Below are positions 1 through 4,658 of a DNA stretch of 5,357 bases, piece by piece (within the stretch, counting starts at the first letter, position 1; each line of letters begins with the position of its first letter). Origin of the DNA: Pseudomonadota bacterium. Lineage in GTDB: Bacteria; Desulfobacterota; Desulfobaccia; Desulfobaccales; 0-14-0-80-60-11. A program made the translations under genes and the position numbers. The stretch lies in the NCBI GenBank assembly GCA_018897875.1, contig JAHIKF010000143.1, positions 1-5,357 on the forward strand, read 5' to 3'. The notes under the pieces are model-generated. The model was not told the origin of the DNA, did not search any database, and saw nothing but the letters and a program-made list of their open reading frames with translations.

Positions 1-864
1 GATCATGATGGCAAAGAGCAGCCGGATGCCGTAGCCCCGGATATACTTAACCGCGGTGACGCCGATCTGGGCCCCGATGGAGGCGCCGATCAGCATAAAG
101 ACCGCGGCGGTGACATCCACCGCGCCCTTTATCCCGTAGGTCCAACAACCGTAGGCTCCGGCGAAGAGTACGGCGAACAGGTCGGTGCCCACCGCGATGG
201 CCGTGGGACAGCCGATGAGATAAATCAGGGCCGGCATACGGATGAAGCCGCCGCCCACCCCCAGGAAGCCGGAGAGCCAGCCGGTGAACAGGAAGACCCC
301 GGTGACGGTCCAGAAGGAGATGGTGATGCCCGAGGTCGGGAAGTGCATCATGGGGGGCAGGTTCCAGCCTTTTTTCGGCGCTATGGCGATGCCGCTCTTA
401 GTGGCGGCGGCCATTTTGGCGGCTTGGGCCGCGGCCCGCTTGTCTTTGGTGGCGAAATCATAGAGCATGTAACTGCCCAGGCCAAAGAGCAAAACCATGT
501 AAGTATACCGCACCACCGGACCGGCCAGCCCGATCCTGGTGAGCCACATGACGTTTTGGGCGCCGATTTCCAGGCCGATGATCGAGCCCACGATGGATAC
601 AAGGCCCAACTTCACGTCCACATTGCCCATTTTCCGGTGCTTGGCGGTGGCCACGATGGATTTGCCGAAGATGTGGGCCAGGTCAGTGCCGATGGCGTAG
701 GCCATGGGGAAGCCGAAGATATTGAGGGCCGGGGTGACTACCCAGGCCCCACCCACACCGAAGAAGCCGCCCAACACCCCCACGGAAAAGCCGATAGCTA
801 CCAGGATGAGGACATTGAAATGCAACTCGGCAATGGGCAGATATACGTTGAACATATCAAACAT
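1..864 (-). CDS. TauE/SafE (TSUP) family membrane anion exporter, 3' end beyond window
   Basis: The 288 codons present encode a polytopic membrane protein of the TauE/SafE/YfcA family (TSUP, formerly DUF81), whose members move sulfite, sulfonates, sulfate or related anions across the inner membrane. The family's internal duplication is visible. Half one has GGFFGVGG (residues 32-39) then TPAL and AIGTDL (57-62). Half two has SGFLGVGGG (198-206) then MPAL and AVGTDL (224-229). Hydrophobic segments lie roughly at 15-32, 41-59, 83-107, 117-136, 180-200, 208-240 and 249-268, with a Lys/Ala-rich polar linker at about 137-170 between the halves. The ATG at 864-862 follows GGGAGGA at about nine bases and starts at the natural N-terminus (MFDMFNVYLP). 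The gene lies 23 bp after the small-protein gene, so the two form one operon. The frame is still open at position 1, so the C-terminus is missing. The family call is firm; the substrate is not readable from sequence, and sulfite or sulfate is only the usual guess. Confidence 0.93.
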   Translation of the reverse strand, partial: MFDMFNVYLPIAELHFNVLILVAIGFSVGVLGGFFGVGGAWVVTPALNIFGFPMAYAIGTDLAHIFGKSIVATAKHRKMGNVDVKLGLVSIVGSIIGLEIGAQNVMWLTRIGLAGPVVRYTYMVLLFGLGSYMLYDFATKDKRAAAQAAKMAAATKSGIAIAPKKGWNLPPMMHFPTSGITISFWTVTGVFLFTGWLSGFLGVGGGFIRMPALIYLIGCPTAIAVGTDLFAVLFAGAYGCWTYGIKGAVDVTAAVFMLIGASIGAQIGVTAVKYIRGYGIRLLFAIMI

Positions 865-887
865 GTGATAATTCCTCCCATTCCCAG

Positions 888-1181
888 CTATTCATGATGG
901 TCCATTTTGCTGACGTCCAAACCCGCGGCCTTCAGGAAGATGTCGGTGATAAAGGCGATAATGGCTCCCATAAGCCCCATGATCACCGTGACGATAATGG
1001 CGAAGACCCACTTGTTATGGTTGTACCACCCCGCGAAGAACAAGTTGATCGCGGAAAGGCCTACGGTGGCTACCTGGCGGGTGGCCATATCTTTGACCTT
1101 TTCCCCCGGGTCAGCGGCCCAGACCAGGGCAGGCGCTGTCAGCAGCAAAAAATTAATGATGATTGCACATAACCGTTTCAA
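888..1181 (-). CDS. Small secreted/membrane-anchored protein paired with the TSUP transporter (hypothetical)
   Basis: This 97-residue protein is not one I can assign to a named family. It has a textbook signal peptide: MKRLC, a hydrophobic core at residues 6-20, and a likely signal peptidase I site after VWA (residue 22). A moderately hydrophobic stretch follows at 38-53 and a strong transmembrane helix at 58-79. The short tail is polar and His-rich (SKMDHHE), with little else to suggest an enzyme. The start codon is TTG (1181-1179). It is chosen because an in-frame TGA lies three codons upstream, no in-frame ATG exists near it, and AAGGGAGGT sits eight bases before it, an almost perfect Shine-Dalgarno sequence. 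The gene is first in the operon and ends 23 bp before the TauE/SafE gene. This suggests a small accessory subunit or assembly partner of the transporter, which is inference from linkage only. The alternative is an independent small envelope protein. Confidence 0.85.
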   Translation of the reverse strand: MKRLCAIIINFLLLTAPALVWAADPGEKVKDMATRQVATVGLSAINLFFAGWYNHNKWVFAIIVTVIMGLMGAIIAFITDIFLKAAGLDVSKMDHHE

Positions 1182-1222
1182 TGTTATTCACCTCCCTTCA
1201 ATTCATCGAATTTATGACGATA

Positions 1223-1252
1223 GCCGCCGGCCCTGCAAACCGGGCCTCCGGC
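1223..1252 (-). promoter_or_regulatory. GC-rich hairpin in the transporter operon leader
   Basis: Read on the minus strand, GCCG pairs with CGGC and GGCCC with GGGCC. The two stems are separated by a 2+2 internal loop and closed by an 8-base loop. The hairpin would sit about 40 bases upstream of the TTG start, between the predicted sigma-54 transcription start and the ribosome binding site. No T-run follows it, so it is not a standard terminator. mRNA stabilisation or translational control are possible roles, but neither can be decided here. Confidence 0.45.
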
Positions 1253-1281
1253 TTCCCTAATTTTTGCTTTTGCATTATACA

Positions 1282-1298
1282 GGCAATGCCCGTGCCAA
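1282..1298 (-). promoter_or_regulatory. Sigma-54 (RpoN) -24/-12 promoter for the small protein-TSUP operon
   Basis: On the minus strand the sequence TTGGCACGGGCATTGCC matches the sigma-54 consensus YTGGCACG-N4-TTGC at every fixed base, departing only at the final W. The essential GG (1296-1295) and GC (1284-1283) are separated by exactly ten bases. The predicted transcription start is near 1271, giving a leader of about 90 bases to the TTG start. Transcription from such promoters always needs an ATP-driven enhancer-binding activator. A TATAAT lies just downstream (1274-1279) but lacks a usable -35 partner. Confidence 0.8.
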
Positions 1299-1405
1299 GC
1301 TATAGGGAAAAAAAGGGGCATCGATTAACTAGAGGAATCTAAAAGGAAACCGTGGAGTAAGGGGCATTTTTACCCGGAGGTGGGTGAGCCCTTTCTGTCA
1401 GGAAT

Positions 1406-1422
1406 TTTTACAGTGTGTAAAA
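1406..1422. promoter_or_regulatory. Perfect 7+3+7 inverted repeat, candidate activator/operator site
   Basis: TTTTACA-GTG-TGTAAAA is a perfect palindrome with a three-base centre. Its centre (1414) is about 143 bases upstream of the predicted sigma-54 start at 1271, inside the usual distance for enhancer-binding-protein sites. It is also about 80 bases upstream of the predicted start of the dikinase gene, so it could serve both sides. An overlapping CTGT-N11-ACAG (1395-1413) is also present. I cannot name the regulator. Confidence 0.5.
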
Positions 1423-1460
1423 CCAGGGAGGGGGTGGATTGGCAAAAAAAAACTTGAGGC

Positions 1461-1489
1461 TTATCCGGCGATGAATTTCGGGCTATAAT
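1461..1489 (+). promoter_or_regulatory. Probable sigma-70-type promoter of the dikinase-like gene
   Basis: A perfect TATAAT at 1484-1489 is preceded at 17 bases by TTATCC (1461-1466), a weak -35 that keeps three of six consensus positions. The predicted start is near 1496, leaving a leader of about 85 bases. The box lies in the AT-rich part of the gap and is the best promoter candidate on this strand. The better-looking TTGAGG at 1454-1459 is 24 bases away, which is too far to be its partner. Confidence 0.5.
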
Positions 1490-1580
1490 ATTAAGATATC
1501 CCCTTTTAGTAGCTTACTTTATGAGCTGAAAAGTATTATTCTGCTGAAGGTAGCCAGGGCAAATTTTTTCAGGGAAGTTT

Positions 1581-4163
1581 ATGGGTCTGTTTGATTTTTT
1601 CCGCCGCAAAAAGAGGGCCAACGCCTCAGCCCCTAAGTTGAGAGAGATCTGGTGCGGTTTCCAGCAGATATTGGCCGACAATAACGAGGTCATGGGCCTC
1701 ATCGGCAACCTGGAAGAGATGCTGGTGAGCCAAAAGGATATGGACCGCCCCCATCTCAACTCCCGGATTCGGCTGCTGGACCAGCATGTTGCCTCTCTGG
1801 TGGCGGCGCTGAACAAGATTTCCGGGGCCAAGTTCCCGGAGTTGGAGTCGGCCCGGGTCCGGATCAAAGATGCTATCGCGCAGCGTCTGGAAGATACGGC
1901 GCTCTTCCCGGCCAGCCCGCTGATCGTGCGCCTGGAAGAGGCGGGCCCCGAGTTGCTGGCGGCCCTGGGAGGCAAAGCGGGCAATCTGGCCCGGGTCAAA
2001 AACCAGTTGGCCCTGCCGGTGCCCGACGGGGCGGTGGCCACGCTTTCGGCCTATAAACTCTTCATGGAGCAGGAACTGCCGGACGGTGGCGGCACGCTCC
2101 TGTCCCGGCTCAAGTCCGGGCTGCATAACCTGGACCTGGCGAATGAAACCCAGGTGGGGCAAGTTTCCCAGGAGTTACAGCACCTGATCCTGGCCCAGCC
2201 AATTCCGCCGGAGCTTGCCAGCGCTCTCCTGACGGCCGCCCAGCGCCTGGCCCCGGAAGGGGGCCATACGCTCGCGGTGCGGAGCAGCGGCGGCCGGGAA
2301 GATATCACGGCGTCTTTTGCCGGCCAGTACGAGACCTTTCTGGGGGTGGCCCCGGCAGAGGTCCCGGACCGCTGGCGCCGGGTGGTGGCCAGCCAGTTCG
2401 GGGAGGGGGCCATTATTTACTTCAAACTCCAGGGCCTGCTTCTGGAAGAGGCGGCCATGGGGGTCTTGATCCAGCCTCTGGTGAATGCTACGAGCGCCGG
2501 GGTCATGTTAACCACGGACCCGGCCGGCGCCTCGCCTGAAACCCTCATGATCAGCGCCACCTGGGGCCTGGCCGCCGACCTGGTGGCCGGCCGGATGAGC
2601 GGCGATGAATACCTGGTCAACAAGGCGGATGGCCGCCTGATCCAGGCCCGGCATGGCCGCCAGGAACACCTGCTCCAGGTCCGGGATGGCCGCTTGGAGA
2701 AGCAGCCGGTGCCGCCGGAACTGACCCAGGCCCCGGTGCTGGAGGCGGGCGACCTGGAGCGGCTGGCGTCTTATGCCCGGATTTTAGAGGCCCATTGTGG
2801 CTGCCCCCATTGTGTGGAGTGGGTCAAGGATGGCCAGGGGGACCTCCAGGTGGTGCAATCGCGCCACCTGCCGCCGGCGGATAATTCCCGGCGCCCCCCT
2901 GAGGACATGGCCGCGGCCGCGGCCGGGGCCCAGGTGCTTTTAGGTGGGCATGTAGGCTCGCCCGGGGTGGCGGCCGGGCCGGTTTTTTCTCTGGACCCCG
3001 GGCACAGCCTGGCCGAGGTGCCTCCCGGGGTGGTGTTGGTGGTTCCCCGGACCGCGCCGGAGCTGGCCCCGGTGTTGCCCCGGATAGCCGCCCTGCTGGT
3101 CGAGACGGGTTCGGCCACCGGCCACCTGATCCTGGTGGCCAGGGAATATGGCGTCCCGGCCCTGGTGGAGGCAGGGGGCGCGGCCGGACTGGCCGCAGGT
3201 GAGGTGGTGACCGTGGACGCCTACCACGGCAAGGTGTATCAAGGCCGGGTGGAGGACCTGCTGCGCTATCAGAGGCCCCATCCCCGGTACGCCCCTGACT
3301 CGCCGATCCTGGCGCGGCTCCGGGCCGTGGCCGATCTGATTATCCCCGTGAACCTGGTGGACCGGCGCAGCAAAGAGTTCCGCCCGGAGAATTGCCGCAC
3401 TTACCACGATATCACCCGTTTTGGCCAAGAGAAGGCCATGCAGATCATGTTCGGCCTCATGGACGACGTCGCCCAGGGCCGGGTGCCGGCCCTGAAACTC
3501 CTGAAGCTCAAAACCGCGCTGCCACTCAACCTTCACCTGGTGGACCTGGGGGATGGCCTGGCCAGCCACGACACCCCGGTGCCTCCGGAAGACATCATTT
3601 CCGTGCCTATGCGGGCCTTGTGGCGGGGCATCAGCTATCCCAACATCACCTGGGCCGGTCCGGTACCGGTGAATGTGGGCGGCTTCTTGCAAGTGCTGGG
3701 GCAATCGGCCATTAATCCGCCGCAGAAGTTCTGGGACAAGACCTATGCCATCGTGGCGGCCAACTATGTCAATTACGCCTGCCGCCTGGGGTATCATTTC
3801 CAGAGTGTGGACAGCTATGTCGGGGACGTGCCCGCAAATAATTATATCAATTTTACCTTCAAGGGCGGGGCGGCGGACGATACCCGGCGAGTGCGGCGCA
3901 TCCGGCTCATTGCCACGGTGCTGGATCGTTTGGGCTTCGACATGGAGATTTTCGGCGATGTGATCCGGGCCCGCTTTCGCCGCCGACCGGAGGCGGAGAT
4001 GGAGGAGCGCCTGGATCTCGTGGGCCGCCTGATGGCTTACGTGCGGCAGATGGATATGGTCATGAAGGATGACAACATCAGTCAGGTCCTGGCGGAACGC
4101 TTCCTGGCCGGGCATTATGAGAGACCGGGAGAAGAGGCTGAAACCGGGGAGGGCGGCAATTAA
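1581..4163 (+). CDS. PEP synthase/PPDK-like dikinase with a non-canonical C-terminal domain
   Basis: This 860-residue protein starts at ATG after AGGGA at five bases. Residues 1-12 (MGLFDFFRRKKR) form a basic amphipathic start, and about 20-125 is a helical extension. The PEP synthase/PPDK ATP-grasp domain follows: GGKAGNL (130-136), VRSSGGREDI then SFAGQYET (233-252), SAGVMLTTDPAG (305-316), SATWGLAADLVAGRMSGDEY (325-344), and EWVKDG with VQSR (413-428). The swivelling phosphohistidine domain runs from about 455 to 557. It has GSPGVAAGP (459-467), ATGHLILVARE with the likely catalytic His515, then GVPAL and GEVVTVDAYHGKVY. In PEP synthase a PEP/pyruvate-binding TIM barrel comes next. Here residues 560-860 show none of its hallmarks. 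They contain instead CRTYHDITRFGQEKAM (605-620), SVDSYVGDVPANNYINF (742-758) and FKGGAADDTRRVRRIR (760-775). Expected chemistry is transfer of the ATP beta-phosphate to His515 and on to an unknown acceptor. The family is certain, but PEP synthesis is doubtful. A Cys triplet (406, 408, 411) is unusual. Confidence 0.92.
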   Translation: MGLFDFFRRKKRANASAPKLREIWCGFQQILADNNEVMGLIGNLEEMLVSQKDMDRPHLNSRIRLLDQHVASLVAALNKISGAKFPELESARVRIKDAIAQRLEDTALFPASPLIVRLEEAGPELLAALGGKAGNLARVKNQLALPVPDGAVATLSAYKLFMEQELPDGGGTLLSRLKSGLHNLDLANETQVGQVSQELQHLILAQPIPPELASALLTAAQRLAPEGGHTLAVRSSGGREDITASFAGQYETFLGVAPAEVPDRWRRVVASQFGEGAIIYFKLQGLLLEEAAMGVLIQPLVNATSAGVMLTTDPAGASPETLMISATWGLAADLVAGRMSGDEYLVNKADGRLIQARHGRQEHLLQVRDGRLEKQPVPPELTQAPVLEAGDLERLASYARILEAHCGCPHCVEWVKDGQGDLQVVQSRHLPPADNSRRPPEDMAAAAAGAQVLLGGHVGSPGVAAGPVFSLDPGHSLAEVPPGVVLVVPRTAPELAPVLPRIAALLVETGSATGHLILVAREYGVPALVEAGGAAGLAAGEVVTVDAYHGKVYQGRVEDLLRYQRPHPRYAPDSPILARLRAVADLIIPVNLVDRRSKEFRPENCRTYHDITRFGQEKAMQIMFGLMDDVAQGRVPALKLLKLKTALPLNLHLVDLGDGLASHDTPVPPEDIISVPMRALWRGISYPNITWAGPVPVNVGGFLQVLGQSAINPPQKFWDKTYAIVAANYVNYACRLGYHFQSVDSYVGDVPANNYINFTFKGGAADDTRRVRRIRLIATVLDRLGFDMEIFGDVIRARFRRRPEAEMEERLDLVGRLMAYVRQMDMVMKDDNISQVLAERFLAGHYERPGEEAETGEGGN

Positions 4164-4190
4164 CCGGTTCATAGCCGGAAACCGCCTAAA

Positions 4191-4216
4191 AGCCCCTCCG
4201 TTAGCAAAGGGGGGCT
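4191..4216 (+). terminator. GC hairpin after the dikinase gene, probable terminator stem
   Basis: AGCCCC (4191-4196) pairs with GGGGCT (4211-4216) across a 14-base loop, 28 bp after the stop codon. No T-run follows directly, so as it stands this is a poor intrinsic terminator. A T-rich stretch (TATTTTAT) occurs only at about 4513, just beyond the putative inserted element. The original terminator may therefore have been split. The hairpin could also be one copy of a dispersed genomic palindrome. Confidence 0.4.
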
Positions 4217-4322
4217 AAGGGCAGCAGTGTCCGGATTGGTTTTTGCGAAGGAGGATGATCGTTATACGTGTCCAACAGTTCAAAAATTCGCTAACGCACT
4301 TCTTGCTCCGAGAAGATTACTT

Positions 4323-4362
4323 CCCCCTCACCCTGCCCCTCTCCCCCATTGAGGGAGAGGGG
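4323..4362 (+). repeat. REP-like GC-rich palindrome, copy 1
   Basis: The element has a C-rich head (CCCCCTCACCCTG) followed by a perfect 10-bp stem: CCCCTCTCCC (4336-4345) pairs with GGGAGAGGGG (4353-4362) around a 7-base loop. This layout of a conserved head plus a hairpin is typical of bacterial REP-type repeats. Its head resembles the reverse complement of the tail of copy 2. The G-rich minus strand has four runs of three or more G and could form a G-quadruplex. Confidence 0.65.
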
Positions 4363-4419
4363 AAAAGATGGGACCGATTTGAGGCTCTGCCAACATCAAA
4401 AACCCGGCGACCTCACCTA

Positions 4420-4465
4420 CCCCCTCTCCCCCCGCTTCGGGGGGTGAGGGTTGGGGTGAGGGGGG
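4420..4465 (-). repeat. REP-like GC-rich palindrome, copy 2, inverted relative to copy 1
   Basis: CCCTCTCCCCCC (4422-4433) pairs with GGGGGGTGAGGG (4439-4450) at 11 of 12 positions around the loop GCTTC. It is followed by the tail TTGGGGTGAGGGGG. Read in reverse complement, this tail matches the head of copy 1 (CCCCCTCACCC), so the two copies face each other about 57 bp apart, like a BIME unit. The plus strand has G-runs of 6, 3, 4 and 5 separated by two or three bases, a strong G-quadruplex pattern. Confidence 0.65.
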
Positions 4466-4658
4466 CAGAACAACCTCATGCAATTTTCTAACCGGACAGT
4501 GCTGGGCTAGGGTATTTTATAACTATCTTAATATCTTCATAAAAACCCCTTTTTCATCGGGGGGCTTTGACTGCTGTGGGGCATTTGAAGCCTTTCCGTA
4601 GGGATACTAACCGGCGGGGTGGAATTTACCGACCCTGGCCCGGCGATGAGTGGCAAAC

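Larger units (their letters stand above)
1182..1580. other. Divergent intergenic regulatory region
   Basis: This gap separates the minus-strand transporter operon from the plus-strand dikinase gene. It is clearly more AT-rich than the flanking genes and contains several short A and T tracts. It carries promoter-like elements for both sides, a leader hairpin and an inverted repeat, each listed separately. I see no convincing small gene. I also do not recognise a known riboswitch, and no stem followed by a clear run of T was found in it. Confidence 0.7.
4222..4504. mobile_element. Probable MITE-like non-coding insertion with terminal inverted repeats
   Basis: The left end CAGCAGTGTCCGGAT (4222-4236) matches the reverse complement of the right end (4504-4490, CAGCACTGTCCGGTT) at 13 of 15 bases. 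Extending the alignment inward without gaps gives 18 of 25, ending in a shared TTGC. Immediately outside the two ends lie GGCTAAGGG (4213-4221) and GGCTAGGG (4505-4512), which look like a target-site duplication differing by one base. The 283-bp interior has no transposase, so any movement would depend on an enzyme supplied elsewhere. I do not assign an IS family. The alternative is chance similarity between short GC-rich words. Confidence 0.5.
4164..4658. other. Repeat-filled intergenic region between the dikinase-like and Usp genes
   Basis: I find no credible gene in this gap. It holds a GC hairpin just after the dikinase stop and a probable MITE-like element with two REP-like palindromes. 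An AT-rich stretch follows at about 4511-4550, and then a C/G-run patch (CCCC 4546-4549, GGGG 4561-4564). The AT-rich stretch is where a promoter for the Usp gene might lie, but I see no convincing -35/-10 or -24/-12 pair. Confidence 0.6.

Noticed and set aside
343..897. A 184-codon plus-strand open frame over the transporter gene
   Set aside because: It is antisense to the TauE/SafE gene, whose duplicated motifs are unmistakable. Its own translation is His/Gly-rich with no domain.
1274..1279. TATAAT on the minus strand as a sigma-70 promoter of the transporter operon
   Set aside because: At 17 bases upstream the -35 would be TAGCTT, which is a poor match, while the overlapping -24/-12 element is near perfect. 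A secondary weak promoter cannot be excluded.
1440..1459. A second sigma-54 element on the plus strand (TGGCA followed by TTG)
   Set aside because: The spacing is wrong: the base pair ten bases after GG is CT, not GC, and the TTG lies too far downstream.
1300..1580. Riboswitch or small RNA in the divergent gap
   Set aside because: Only tiny unstable stems are present and I recognise no known aptamer core. Nothing beyond promoter and operator elements can be supported.
2940..4172. A 410-codon open frame antisense to the dikinase-like gene
   Set aside because: It lies entirely opposite a strongly supported coding region. Its translation is rich in His, Gly, Arg and Gln, as is usual for the antisense of a GC-rich gene, and it shows no recognisable motif.
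4243..4491. An 82-codon open frame with a TTG start in the intergenic region
   Set aside because: It runs through both REP-like palindromes, so its translation is low-complexity Pro/Leu/Arg. AGGAGG occurs only inside the frame, downstream of the TTG, and the product has no protein-like features.
4542..4568. Hairpin AAAACCCC/GGGGCTTT as a terminator
   Set aside because: The core stem is only four GC pairs plus a mismatch, with an 11-base loop. The T-run would serve only the minus strand, where no gene needs it.
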